A stretch of 64,000 bases of DNA from Sphingomonas sanxanigenens DSM 19645 = NX02 (GTDB lineage Bacteria; Pseudomonadota; Alphaproteobacteria; Sphingomonadales; Sphingomonadaceae): contig NZ_CP006644.1 in NCBI RefSeq assembly GCF_000512205.2, positions 2,846,520-2,910,519 of the forward strand, in the 5' to 3' direction. Below are positions 1 to 8,199 of this stretch, piece by piece. Numbering within the stretch: the first letter of the stretch is position 1; every line of letters begins with the position of its first letter. Position numbers and translations under genes: made by a program. The notes under the pieces are model-generated. The model did not search any database. It saw only the letters and a list, made by a program, of their open reading frames with translations, and was not told where the DNA came from.

Positions 1-1
1 G

Positions 2-406
2 CAGGACGAACGGCCGGACTGGGGCCGCGGCCGCATCGTCTCGATCGGCAGCCGCGGGTCCAAGTCGGGCTCGGCGCTGACTTCGTCATACATCGCCTCC
101 AAGCACGGCCTCGTCGGCCTCACCCGCTCGGTCGCGATCGAGATGGGGCCGCAACAGATCAATGTGAACGCGGTCTGCCCGAACCATGTCACCACCGGCC
201 TCGGCTCGTGGCAGAACGAATATATGGCCAACATGCGCGGCCAGACGCTCGACGAATATCTGGCGGCGATGCGCAGCCGCATCCCGCTGGGCCGCGTCGG
301 CACGCCGGAAGACACTGCCAATGCCTGTGCCTTCCTGTGCTCCGGCCAGGCGCGCTACATCACCGGCGAGGCGATGAACGTGTCGGGCGGCGAGGAAATG
401 CACTGA
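2..406 (+). CDS. SDR family oxidoreductase, C-terminal part (5' end outside window)
   Basis: The reading frame is open from base 2 and ends at TGA 404-406, so only about 134 C-terminal residues are visible. The fragment carries the SDR catalytic pair in YIASK (YxxxK), preceded by a serine-rich strand (IVSIGSRGS), and the usual late NAVCPN segment that follows the active site. The C-terminus (GEAMNVSGGEEMH) is the typical SDR ending where the last strand closes the Rossmann fold. Family members use NAD(P)H to oxidise or reduce alcohols and ketones in the cytoplasm; the substrate cannot be told. It lies convergent to the GlcG/HbpS-like gene and may belong to the catabolic group that follows. 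Confidence 0.88.
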   Translation, partial: QDERPDWGRGRIVSIGSRGSKSGSALTSSYIASKHGLVGLTRSVAIEMGPQQINVNAVCPNHVTTGLGSWQNEYMANMRGQTLDEYLAAMRSRIPLGRVGTPEDTANACAFLCSGQARYITGEAMNVSGGEEMH

Positions 407-595
407 GTCGCGCTTTTCGTCCCCGAACTTGGCTCGGGGAAGCACCGGCGCCGCGATGCCGGTGCTTGAGGGGCCGGCGCAGCGCGTTCCGCTCGACCGC
501 CGTACGATCGAATTGTTTCGTCGCCGGGCCCTCTGCCATCTGCTCCGCAACCGGTTCCCCCTTTTCCGACGCTAAGCGCCGGGGAGGCGATTTCC

Positions 596-994
596 TCACC
601 CGATCGCCGCGATCCCCGCCTCGGCGATCGCCACATCCTGCTCGGCATTCCCGCCGGAAACCCCGATCCCACCGATGCACATGCCATCCCAGCGGACCGG
701 CAGCCCGCCCGGCATCGGCAGATAGTCCGTCAGCCGCAGCAGTTCGGGCTCATCCTTCAGCCGGCTGGTCAGCACCCCGCTCGGCGCACGCATCAGCGCC
801 GCCGTGCGCGCCTTTGCGGTGGCCACCGCGGGCGTCATCGCCCCTGCCCCGTCGCACCGCTCCAGCCGGAACGGATAGCCGCCATCGTCGACGATCGCGA
901 TCGTCGCGGCGATACCGATCTCCTGCGCCTTGGCGCGTGCCGCCGCCAGCATGGCATCCAGATCGGCACCGCCGAGCACAGCCTTGGTCTTCAT
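596..994 (-). CDS. GlcG/HbpS family (DUF336) heme-binding-like protein
   Basis: A 132-residue protein of the GlcG/HbpS fold. The family signature is visible: a VDDGG turn near residues 35-39, the AxxTAxAKARTA helix, and the late glycine-rich GGIGVSGG strand followed by a D/E-rich helix. The frame extends upstream to 1033, but the ATG at 994 is preceded by GGAGG about nine bases away and starts at the usual position, so I chose it. Members are often found inside catabolic operons (glycolate, propanediol, aromatic compounds) and some bind heme; the role here is unknown. It is divergent from the GntR regulator at 1068, which could control both directions. Confidence 0.85.
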   Translation of the reverse strand: MKTKAVLGGADLDAMLAAARAKAQEIGIAATIAIVDDGGYPFRLERCDGAGAMTPAVATAKARTAALMRAPSGVLTSRLKDEPELLRLTDYLPMPGGLPVRWDGMCIGGIGVSGGNAEQDVAIAEAGIAAIG

Positions 995-1067
995 CTTCCT
1001 TTTCCTCCGTCTTCGATCATGATTAAGGGACAAGAGCGCGCCACCCCGGCGTCGAGGGGATCAGGGC

Positions 1068-1829
1068 TTGATCAAACGCAGCGAAGAGATGGCGTCGGTC
1101 GATCGACTCCAGGCCATTCCGCTCTATCATCAGATCTTCGTGCAACTGCGTGAGGAGATCACCAGCGGCAGCCGTGCCTATGGATCGCGGATGCCGACCG
1201 AAGAGGAACTGTCCGAAAGCTTCGGCGTCTCGCGCATCACCGCGCGGCGTGCGCTGGCCGAACTTGCGGATAACCACCTTGTCGCGCGCAAGCGGCGGGT
1301 GGGTACGCACGTGATCTACCAGTCGCCGGCCAGGCCGATCCAGGGCAGCATCGATCAGGCGATCGAATCGCTGATCAGCTTCGGCCGCAACACGCAGGTG
1401 AAGATCCATGATTTCGAGACGGTGGCGGCACGCGCGCCGGTGACCGACGCACTCGACCTCGCCATCGGCACGCCGGTGCTGCGCGTCACCCGCGTCCGCT
1501 GGCTCGACGACGCTCCGCTCAGCTACATGGTCAGCCATGTGCCCGATGTGCTGGCCGGCGCGATGACGCGCGCGGCGCTCAAATCCACGCCGATGCTCAG
1601 CCTGCTCGAACAGGGCGGCGCCAGGATCGGCGCGGCGAGCCAGACCATCTCCGCCTCGCTGGCGGACGCGCAGCTTTCCAACCTGCTGGACGTCGATATC
1701 GGATCGCCGATCCTTCGTGTCAGCCGCACTGTCATGGATGTCGACAAGCGCCCGATCCAGCATGTGCTCGCCCATTTTCGGCCCGATCGTTACCAGATCA
1801 AGCTCGACCTCCAGTCGGCCTATTCCTGA
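1068..1829 (+). CDS. GntR family regulator with UTRA ligand-binding domain
   Basis: About 253 residues. Residues 18-85 form the winged helix of the HutC subgroup of GntR (LYHQIFVQLREEI, then RMPTEEELSESFGVSRITARRAL), and residues about 100-250 form a UTRA effector domain (GTPVLRVTRVRW, then SPILRVSRTVMD). Such regulators usually repress nearby catabolic genes and release DNA on binding a small pathway molecule. The likely start is TTG at 1068, with GAGGGGA eight bases upstream; an in-frame ATG at 1089 is possible but has no spaced ribosome site. It sits between the HbpS-like gene and the VOC-methyltransferase operon, which are its most likely targets. Confidence 0.9.
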   Translation: MIKRSEEMASVDRLQAIPLYHQIFVQLREEITSGSRAYGSRMPTEEELSESFGVSRITARRALAELADNHLVARKRRVGTHVIYQSPARPIQGSIDQAIESLISFGRNTQVKIHDFETVAARAPVTDALDLAIGTPVLRVTRVRWLDDAPLSYMVSHVPDVLAGAMTRAALKSTPMLSLLEQGGARIGAASQTISASLADAQLSNLLDVDIGSPILRVSRTVMDVDKRPIQHVLAHFRPDRYQIKLDLQSAYS

Positions 1830-1900
1830 CCGCCGGAGCACCGCCGGCGCACGCGGATCGGGCCTTGCATCGTCCATGCGCCGTTCCTGCCACGGATCGC

Positions 1901-1930
1901 TCATTTGATATAGAAATAAGTGTAATTGGC
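1901..1930 (+). promoter_or_regulatory. AT-rich spacer, probable promoter/operator of the VOC-methyltransferase operon
   Basis: A short AT-rich stretch in otherwise very GC-rich DNA, placed 30-60 bases before the VOC gene start and just after the GntR regulator. It contains TTGATA and several A/T runs, but no clean -35/-10 pair or perfect palindrome that I can name. Its position makes it the natural promoter and possible GntR operator. Confidence 0.3.
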
Positions 1931-1962
1931 GCTAAGCTGCCCTTGATGGACGAGAGGGCGAG

Positions 1963-2898
1963 ATGAGCGACTGGACCTCACATGGCGATCCGTTGCTGAC
2001 GCGGTTCCGCTTTGCAACGATCGGCGCGCCCGACATCGGCGTGATCGAGGACCAGTATTGCAGCTGGCTCGGCTATCATGTCCGCGAACGCGGCACTGTC
2101 GATGCCGGTCTCGCCGCGAGCTGGGGCGCGCCCGCCGCCGCCGGCTGCCCCTATATCGTGATGAGCACCGATGGCGCGTCCCAGGATTATATCCGCGTGG
2201 TGCAGGTGGGCGGCGTGCCGGGCTATCGCCCGCTCACCACCTTCGGCTGGGCGGCGTTCGAGATCATCGTCGACGACGTCCATGAGGTGCATGACCGGCT
2301 GCGCCAGTCGGGCTTCGAGATCCTCGCAGAGCCGAAGCCCTTGCAGTTCATGCCCTCGATCGTCGCGATGCAGGCGGCGGGACCGGCGGGCGAATGCCTC
2401 TATTTCACGATGGAGAGCGGCGACCGCGCCGCCTCTATCCTGCCAAGCCCGCGCTCGCTGATCGACCGGCCCTTCATCCTCGTCATCGCCGGCCCCGATT
2501 TCGACCGGCTGCGCAACTGGTATTGCGACCTGTTCGACCTCAAGCGCAGGCCGCTGCGCGACAGCAAGATCCGGCTCGTGCAGGATGCGCAGGGGCTGGA
2601 TCATGACCATGTGATCCGCATGACCACCGCAGGCCTGCGCGAGCATGGCTATTTGTTCGAGTTCGACGAATATCCGGTCGGCCCCGGGCTGATTGCGGCG
2701 CCGCGCCCGCGCGCCGAAGGAGACTTGCCGCCGGGCTGCGCGATGGCGAGCATCGCCACGGTCGCGCTGGATCGCGTCGCCGACCAGGCGATCACGCCGC
2801 CGGTGCGGCGTGACGGCATCGGCTATGAGGGCCGACGCGCCTGCACCGTGCTGGGGCCGGCGGGCGAATTGGTGGAATTCATCGAGGAGGCTGAATGA
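1963..2898 (+). CDS. VOC (glyoxalase/extradiol dioxygenase superfamily) protein, two-domain
   Basis: A 311-residue protein with two vicinal-oxygen-chelate modules. The first spans about 14-150 (RFATIGAPDIG, a central FEIIVDDVHEVHDRL helix and a strand ending in ECLYFTMES). The second spans about 165-308 (ILVIAGPDFDRLRNWYCDLFDL and a closing GPAGELVEFIEE). The paired module arrangement is used by metal-dependent dioxygenases, isomerases and lyases. The metal ligands are not obvious in each half, so catalysis is unproven. GAGGGCGAG lies directly upstream of the ATG. The stop overlaps the start of the methyltransferase by four bases, so the two are translated together, probably under the adjacent GntR regulator. 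Confidence 0.85.
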   Translation: MSDWTSHGDPLLTRFRFATIGAPDIGVIEDQYCSWLGYHVRERGTVDAGLAASWGAPAAAGCPYIVMSTDGASQDYIRVVQVGGVPGYRPLTTFGWAAFEIIVDDVHEVHDRLRQSGFEILAEPKPLQFMPSIVAMQAAGPAGECLYFTMESGDRAASILPSPRSLIDRPFILVIAGPDFDRLRNWYCDLFDLKRRPLRDSKIRLVQDAQGLDHDHVIRMTTAGLREHGYLFEFDEYPVGPGLIAAPRPRAEGDLPPGCAMASIATVALDRVADQAITPPVRRDGIGYEGRRACTVLGPAGELVEFIEEAE

Positions 2899-4034
2899 TG
2901 AATGTTCGCGACGTCCAGCACCCGATGCTGCCGCAGGCGACCGAGGAGGAACTGAGCCGGCAGCGCGCGGTCGTGTCGCTGCGCAAATTGCTCAACGCGC
3001 GGGTGCGGTCCGAAAATGTCCGCCGTTTCGCAGAGGAAGGCGCCCCCGCCTTCGCCGCGCGCCACGGCCGCCAGCCGCAATCGCCCGACGAGATCGAACA
3101 GGCGCTGTTCGAGTCGGTCGGTTACCGGATGTGGAGCGCCGCCAACCGCGCCGCGCAGGAAATGATCTGGGTGTCGGTGGGCGAGCCGATCTTCCGCGAT
3201 CGCGACCGGATGCAGGCCGCAGCCGCGGCGCTTGCCGGCGCCGCAGACCGCAAGGGATCGCTGACGCTTCACGCCGATTATGATCCCTCGCCCGAGATCG
3301 CGGGCACCGACGTCCACCTCCAGCCCGGCGGCTATGCGCGTGACGACAGCCCCGATGATATCGTCGCCGGCGCGTTCTACGAGACCGGCGGCAACGTCTT
3401 CTCCTTCGGCCAGGGGGCGGGCAAGAGCGACAGCAAGGCGGGCGTAATCTTCCGCCTGCTCGAAGAACGCTTCGGCGGCTTCACCCCCGGCCGAGTGCTC
3501 GATCTCGGTTGCTCGGCAGGTGCCGCATCCGCCGCCTATGCTGATCGCTTCCGCCAAGCGGATGTCCATGCTGTCGATATCGGCGCGGGCATGCTGCGCT
3601 ATGCCCATGCGCGCGCCGAGGCGCTGGGCGTCGCGGTGCATTTCCACCAGATGGACGCTGCCGACGTGCGCTTCCCCGACGACCATTTCGACCTCGTCGT
3701 CTCGCACAACATGCTGCACGAGATCGGCGCCGACAAACGCCGCCGCGCGATGGCCGAAGCGCTTCGCGTCGTCCGCCCCGGCGGCCTCGTGATCTTCCAG
3801 GATGTCGATACCCGCTTCGCGCCGACCGACGTCCACCGCGTCGAGAAGAATTGGGACACCGGCTTCAATGGCGAGTTGTTCTGGAAGACCTACAACGACG
3901 CCGACCTGCTGGCGGACATGCGCGCCGCCGGCTTCGCCGAAGGCAGCATCGAGGAACATAATGTGTCGGCGGTGAGCAACCTCAACCGCTGGTACGTGAT
4001 CAGCGGCGGCAAGCCAGAAGGTGGCGCGAAGTGA
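2895..4034 (+). CDS. Class I SAM-dependent methyltransferase
   Basis: 379 residues. The N-terminal 190 residues are an extra helical and strand region without a recognised domain. Residues about 198-320 are a Rossmann methyltransferase core with motif I VLDLGCSAGAAS, an acidic loop VHAVDIGAGML and motif DHFDLVVSHNMLHEI, resembling UbiE/type 11 methyltransferases. The substrate is probably a small metabolite or the product of the neighbouring VOC protein; this is inference. It overlaps the VOC gene by four bases (ATGA) and the following small gene by four (GTGA), which marks a single operon. Confidence 0.87.
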   Translation: MMNVRDVQHPMLPQATEEELSRQRAVVSLRKLLNARVRSENVRRFAEEGAPAFAARHGRQPQSPDEIEQALFESVGYRMWSAANRAAQEMIWVSVGEPIFRDRDRMQAAAAALAGAADRKGSLTLHADYDPSPEIAGTDVHLQPGGYARDDSPDDIVAGAFYETGGNVFSFGQGAGKSDSKAGVIFRLLEERFGGFTPGRVLDLGCSAGAASAAYADRFRQADVHAVDIGAGMLRYAHARAEALGVAVHFHQMDAADVRFPDDHFDLVVSHNMLHEIGADKRRRAMAEALRVVRPGGLVIFQDVDTRFAPTDVHRVEKNWDTGFNGELFWKTYNDADLLADMRAAGFAEGSIEEHNVSAVSNLNRWYVISGGKPEGGAK

Positions 4035-4375
4035 CAACCGCCGCCGAAGCCATTTTCGCCGTCATCGCCGGGCAGCGTGGCGACCGCCCGTTCAGCCTCG
4101 ACAGCCAGGAGGCCGAGCAGGTCCTCAGCGTGGCGCTGGCGCTGATGGTCGAACTCGCTGCCTCCAACGACCGTATCGACCGGCTCGAACGCGAGGTCGC
4201 GGCGCTGCGCGGCATCCCGCTCGACGATCTGCGCAACACACCGCTCGACGATGCCGCCCGCACCGAGCGGCAGGACGCGCTCGACGCGATGCAACTGCGC
4301 GTGATGCGCATCTTCCTCGACCCGCGCAGGAAAACGGAACGGCGATCAGCCAGGTCGCGCCAGCATCCGGCGTGA
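4031..4375 (+). CDS. Small helical protein of unknown function, 3' end probably altered by an adjacent insertion
   Basis: The GTG start overlaps the methyltransferase stop, so it is the third operon member. The predicted 114 residues are mostly helical (AEQVLSVALALMVELAASNDRIDRLEREVAALRG), with a likely coiled coil at about 28-62; I recognise no domain. From about residue 103 the sequence turns into an arginine-rich tail (RRKTERRSARSRQ) that reads antisense into the DUF2958 fragment of the mobile-element scar. The natural end was probably near 4340 and the last 10-12 residues may be junction sequence. It could be an accessory subunit of the neighbouring enzymes; no function can be assigned. 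Confidence 0.6.
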   Translation: MTTAAEAIFAVIAGQRGDRPFSLDSQEAEQVLSVALALMVELAASNDRIDRLEREVAALRGIPLDDLRNTPLDDAARTERQDALDAMQLRVMRIFLDPRRKTERRSARSRQHPA

Positions 4376-5381
4376 AATATTTGACGAGCGGATGCGGATC
4401 GAAGTGCGAATCGTCGAGGGCGGCGACGCCTCTTGCGAGCAGGTCGGAGCGAATTTCGGGGGGAGCAGTTCCACGGCGAAGCTCCAGATCGGGCGGCACG
4501 CGCATTCGCGCAGCCCCACCGCCATCTCCTCTCTTTCCCTTCGAAGCGCCGGCCGGACCAGCGGCCCCGACGAGCCGCGAGCCGGGATGTCCGGCACAAA
4601 GCTTCGAGCGCCCCCGGCTCAGTCGGGGGACGTTATGTAGCCACAGTTCCAGCGCCCGTGCCGCCACCGCGTCGCGGGCTCTCAGTTTCCTGATGAACGG
4701 CTTGATCCTGTGGAACGGGAGAGCCGCATGGTGCCCCCGTCCCCCTTTCCGACGCTTCGGCAGGAGCTGATCCAGGTACCCGCCCCATCTCGCCGGATTG
4801 TCGCCATCACGGAGCCCCGCCACCTTCGCCGCGTCGAGCACGCTCTCGATTCGCCCGCGGAGGCGGCCAGCCGTCTCCGGTACGCGTGTCCAGAGCGGCT
4901 TCAGAACCTTGAGGATCTGGTCGGTATCGATTTCCTCGATGATCGTCTTTCGAATCGGCGCCGCATAGACGGTGAGGGTCATCTTCCACTGCGCGACGTG
5001 TTTCGGATTGCGCCAGGACGGACTCATGGTTTCGACATAGTCGTCAGCGAAGGAGCCGAATGTCACCCGCCGATCGAGTTGCTCGCGCTCCTTCTTCGGA
5101 TCCAGCCCATTGGCGATCATCGCGCGATATTCGGAGGCCTGCTCGCGCGCCTTGGCGAGCGAGAGCCCCCGAGCGCTCCCGAGTCCGATCTCACAGCGGC
5201 TGCCGCGTCGGGAGTAGCGAAAGGTCCAGCTGCGGCCGCTGTCGGTGACAACGAGGTAAAGGCCACCCCCATCGGGGTACTTGCCGGGCTCCTTGATCGA
5301 AGCCGCCTTGGCGGCAGAAAGGCGGTTCAGCGCACGGCTACTCACAGTCGAGGACTCCTGTCCAGGACCTGTATCCGCCAT
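4341..5381 (-). pseudogene. Remnant of a P4-type tyrosine integrase fused to a DUF2958 fragment
   Basis: From 5381 the frame encodes the N-terminal arm-binding domain typical of P4-like integrases (GKYPDGGGLYLVV, SWTFRYSRRG, LSLAKAREQA, GLDPKKERE) and the SAM-like core-binding region to about residue 245 (LPKRRKGGRGHHAALPF, then RARDAVAARALE). The catalytic domain that should follow, with R-H-R-Y, is missing. After about 50 unrelated residues the same frame reads PPEIRSDLLARG and VKYFTPDAGATWLI, the start of a DUF2958 protein, a family common on mobile elements, cut off near 4341. The start codon faces the 3' end of tRNA-Ser, the classic layout of an element integrated in a tRNA gene. The frame stays open further, but only as antisense of the neighbouring gene. 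Confidence 0.82.
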
Positions 5382-5587
5382 AGGTCAGGTTGCGTTCGGA
5401 CGCGCTGACTCGCGGCCCCACCCCGACCCGGGCCGCGCTCCAGTTCTACCACCAGTTCTACCAATTGCACCGCGATGCAACGGTTCGGCCTGAGATTACC
5501 CGAGACACGCGAATCGGACAAGTCACTGAAAATATTAGATTTTTGAGACGCCCTGGGAAGGCGTGAGACGCGCTGAAAAAGCGAGAT

Positions 5588-5677
<90 letters not shown>

Positions 5678-5797
5678 GCTCAGAGACGTACAACGCGAAC
5701 CGTATGGGCCGCGTCGGCCGGGTCAAGAGCGGGGGCCACTAGCGCAGGAAATCCCGCTTGCCAAGCGGGATCTTGCCTACCGCGCACGACGGCCTAA

Positions 5798-6184
5798 ATG
5801 AGATGTATGACCAGTCCCCGCTTGCCCCATGACGTGCCCGCCGATGTGATCGCGCCGCCCATTACGCATGCGCGTTTTGCGATCGGCGATGTCGTACGGC
5901 ACCGCTCGTTCGAGTTCCGCGGCATCGTGTTCGATGTCGATCCGGTCTTCGCGAACACCGAGGAATGGTACGAATCGATTCCCGAAAGCGCGCGGCCCGC
6001 GAAGGACCAGCCCTTCTATCACCTGCTCGCCGAAAATGCGGAGAGCAGCTACATCGCCTATGTCAGCCAGCAGAACCTGATGCATGACGACAGCGAGGAG
6101 CCCGTTGAACATCCCGGCATCTCCGGCCTGTTCGACGGTTATCGCGACGGCCGCTACCAGTTGCGCCGCGAGCATCGCCACTGA
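5798..6184 (+). CDS. hspQ: Heat shock protein HspQ (YccV-like, hemimethylated-DNA-binding family)
   Basis: 128 residues carrying the complete YccV/HspQ core: ARFAIGDVVRHRSFEFRGIVFDVDPVF, EEWYESIPE, QPFYHLLAE and YVSQQNLMHD, which form the small SH3-like barrel. In enterobacteria HspQ modulates Lon protease and binds hemimethylated oriC DNA; both are known for the family, not shown here. The ATG at 5798 and one at 5807 are both possible and neither has a strong ribosome site; homologues usually begin close to the second. It is a stand-alone gene between tRNA-Ser and rplU. Confidence 0.92.
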   Translation: MRCMTSPRLPHDVPADVIAPPITHARFAIGDVVRHRSFEFRGIVFDVDPVFANTEEWYESIPESARPAKDQPFYHLLAENAESSYIAYVSQQNLMHDDSEEPVEHPGISGLFDGYRDGRYQLRREHRH

Positions 6185-6251
6185 TCGGGGCGGCCGATCG
6201 TTACGGCCGCGCACGTCGCCGCCCGAGCCGGGGCAAACCCTGCGGAATCGG

Positions 6252-6280
6252 TTGACAATCCGCCATTCGGCCCCTAGTTG
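6252..6280 (+). promoter_or_regulatory. Sigma-70-type promoter of rplU-rpmA
   Basis: A perfect -35 TTGACA (6252-6257) is followed after 17 bases by TAGTTG (6275-6280) as a -10-like box. It lies about 75 bases before the rplU start, with no other gene between, so it is the obvious promoter of the L21-L27 operon. Confidence 0.6.
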
Positions 6281-6354
6281 GCCGGCTTTCCGCGCTGGGT
6301 TGTGGCGTCGCTGCCGCCTTATGCGAGGTTCAGCTTTAAGAAGTGATGAGGGCC

Positions 6355-6672
6355 ATGTTCGCTATCGTGCGCACGGGCGGCAAGCAGTATCGCGTCGCCG
6401 CCGGAGACAAGATTGTCGTCGAGAAGCTTGCCGGTGAAGCCGGTGAGACCGTGTCGCTGGGCGACATCCTGCTTGCGGGCGAAGGCTCGGAGCTCAAGTC
6501 GACCGACGGCCTGACCGTCTCGGCCGAGATCATCGCGCAGGCGAAGGGCGAGAAGGTCATCGTCTTCAAGAAGCGCCGCCGCCACAACTATCGCCGCCGC
6601 AACGGCCATCGCCAGCAGCACACGATCCTGAAGATCGTGTCGATCGGCGGCGAAAAGTCGGCCGAAGCCTGA
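6355..6672 (+). CDS. rplU: 50S ribosomal protein L21
   Basis: 105 residues starting [14 protein letters not shown], the universal L21 N-terminus, with the internal GDILLAGEG strand and the [14 protein letters not shown] rRNA-binding stretch. In-frame GTG 6343 and ATG 6346 also exist, but ATG 6355 matches the conserved family start. L21 binds 23S rRNA domains in the large subunit. The alanine and glutamate tail (GGEKSAEA) is slightly longer than in E. coli, as is common in alphaproteobacteria. It is followed 29 bases later by rpmA. Confidence 0.97.
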   Translation: MFAIVRTGGKQYRVAAGDKIVVEKLAGEAGETVSLGDILLAGEGSELKSTDGLTVSAEIIAQAKGEKVIVFKKRRRHNYRRRNGHRQQHTILKIVSIGGEKSAEA

Positions 6673-6701
6673 GCGCAGCGAGAAGCAAGGAGTAATTCGA
6701 G

Positions 6702-6971
6702 ATGGCACATAAGAAAGCAGGCGGCTCCTCGCGCAATGGTCGCGACTCCGCTGGCCGTCGCCTCGGCGTGAAGAAGTTCGGTGGCGAACAGGTCATCGGC
6801 GGCAACATCATTCTGCGTCAGCGCGGCACCAAGGTGTATCCGGGCCGTAACGTCGGCATGGGCAAGGATCACACCCTCTTCGCGCTCGGCGAAGGTCGCG
6901 TGGTATTCCACGACGGCAAGCTCGGCCGCAAGTATTGCTCGGTCGACGGTATGGCGGCTGCGGCCGAATAA
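6702..6971 (+). CDS. rpmA: 50S ribosomal protein L27
   Basis: 89 residues starting [22 protein letters not shown], whose N-terminal arm reaches the peptidyl transferase centre in the assembled ribosome. It lacks the cleavable leader seen in Firmicutes L27. An AAGGAG ribosome site lies nine bases upstream of the ATG. It ends the rplU-rpmA operon and is followed by a strong hairpin terminator. An obg gene often lies next in other bacteria; here an acetyltransferase follows instead. Confidence 0.98.
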   Translation: MAHKKAGGSSRNGRDSAGRRLGVKKFGGEQVIGGNIILRQRGTKVYPGRNVGMGKDHTLFALGEGRVVFHDGKLGRKYCSVDGMAAAAE

Positions 6972-7035
6972 CGGACGACATGCTCAGGGTCGTCCGCAAG
7001 GGGCGACCCCGGGTCTGCGCATAAGCGGACCCATG

Positions 7036-7072
7036 AGGGAGACGGGACGCCCCCAGTCTCCCTTTTCTTTTG
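7036..7072 (+). terminator. Rho-independent terminator after rpmA
   Basis: An eight-base stem AGGGAGAC (7036-7043) pairs with GTCTCCCT (7056-7063) around a 12-base loop and runs into the T-rich tail TTTTCTTTT. It lies about 65 bases after the rpmA stop. Confidence 0.8.
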
Positions 7073-7142
7073 CCTCCCTCGGTCGCCGCTGTCGCCTGCC
7101 AGCAATAATGATGCGGCATGGCGCGAATTAGAGGAGAGTCAC

Positions 7143-7694
7143 ATGTTCGCGCGTACCCCCCGTTTGCTGTTGCGGCCCGGCTGGCACGAAGATGCCCCGG
7201 CGCTGTCCCGAGCCATTGGCGAGGAAGCGGTCGTCCGCAACCTCAGCCGGGCGCCCTGGCCCTATGCGCTGGGCGATGCCGAGCGCTTCCTGGCGCGGGA
7301 AAACGATGCCAGGCTGCCCAGCCTGCTGATTGCCGCCCGCACCGCCGGCTCGCCGCGGATCATCGGCGGCATCGGCCTCACCGCCGATGGCCGCGATGGC
7401 GCGGTCGAACTCGGCTACTGGATCGCCCGCCCTTATTGGGGCCTCGGTTTCGCCACGGAAGCCGGCCGGGCGGTCGTCGCGCTCGCGCGCGACAGCCTGC
7501 GGCTGCGCCGGATCAGCGCCTGGCATTATCTCGACAACCCCGCTTCGGGGCATGTGCTGGCCAAGCTGGGCTTCCATCCCAGCGGCCATATCGGCCAGCG
7601 CCACAGCATCGCGCGCGGCCGTGCCGACGCTTGCGCGCATTATGTGCTCGAGCTGGACGAGAGCTGCAACGGGCCGATGCCGCTGGCGGCGTAA
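7143..7694 (+). CDS. GNAT N-acetyltransferase, RimJ/RimL type
   Basis: 183 residues with the full RimJ/RimL-like acetyltransferase fold: TPRLLLRPGWHEDAPAL at the N-terminus, IGGIGLTADGRDGAVELGYWIARPYWGLGFATEAGRAV as the acetyl-CoA-binding centre, and NPASGHVLAKLGFHPSG at the C-terminal strand. The close family acetylates protein N-termini or small amines; the substrate is unknown. GAGGAG lies about nine bases upstream of the ATG. It is a single gene, separated from rpmA by the terminator and convergent with the DUF498 gene. Confidence 0.9.
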   Translation: MFARTPRLLLRPGWHEDAPALSRAIGEEAVVRNLSRAPWPYALGDAERFLARENDARLPSLLIAARTAGSPRIIGGIGLTADGRDGAVELGYWIARPYWGLGFATEAGRAVVALARDSLRLRRISAWHYLDNPASGHVLAKLGFHPSGHIGQRHSIARGRADACAHYVLELDESCNGPMPLAA

Positions 7695-7812
7695 GCCGGG
7701 CTCGGCCCGTTCGTCGACGGTGCCGCATGGCGTTCCAGGCTGACGGACGGAGGGCTCCAATCGCGCCGTTCGTCCCGAGCCGTCTTTTTTCGAGGAGCGG
7801 GCCTGAGCCCGC

Positions 7813-8199
7813 TCACTCCCCCGCCGCGATCAGCGCGGCGGCGATCCAGCGCCCTTCCCCGCGCAGTACGCTCCACACGCGCGCGGCGGCGCGGCTGTCC
7901 ATCGCCTCGACGCCGATGCTCCGCGCCTCCAGCGCGGCGACGAACGCGCGCGGCGGCCGGCGCAGCGTGGCGCCGGTGCCGAGCAGCAGGAATTCCGGCG
8001 CGCGCGCGATATCGGTAACCAGCGCGACGTCGTCGGGCGTCAGCGCGTCCAGCGCCGGCGCGTCCCAGGGCTGTGCATCCTCGGGCGTCAGCAACAGCGC
8101 GCCCGGGAACACCGTGTCGTTGATGCGGAAGCGGCCGCCGGCGGCGATGCCCGTGATCAGCGGTCCCGTCGCGACCGGCTCCCGATCGAGCCGCGCCAT
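7813..8199 (-). CDS. Mth938-like (DUF498) family protein
   Basis: 128 residues of the Mth938/NDUFAF3-like fold: PLITGIAAGGRFRINDTVFPGALLL near the N-terminus, EFLLLGTGATLRRPP centrally and a final helix VWSVLRGEGRWIAAALIAAG. Mitochondrial NDUFAF3 assists complex I assembly; the bacterial role is not settled. Its start overlaps the secF stop by one base (TGATG), and placement at the end of the yajC-secD-secF operon is common in alphaproteobacteria, so it is probably cotranscribed. Confidence 0.9.
   Translation of the reverse strand: MARLDREPVATGPLITGIAAGGRFRINDTVFPGALLLTPEDAQPWDAPALDALTPDDVALVTDIARAPEFLLLGTGATLRRPPRAFVAALEARSIGVEAMDSRAAARVWSVLRGEGRWIAAALIAAGE

Noticed and set aside
7796-7813. 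Hairpin AGCGGGC/GCCCGCT before the DUF498 stop as a terminator
   Set aside because: A good stem, but without a T-run downstream on either strand; it may be only a GC-rich chance palindrome.
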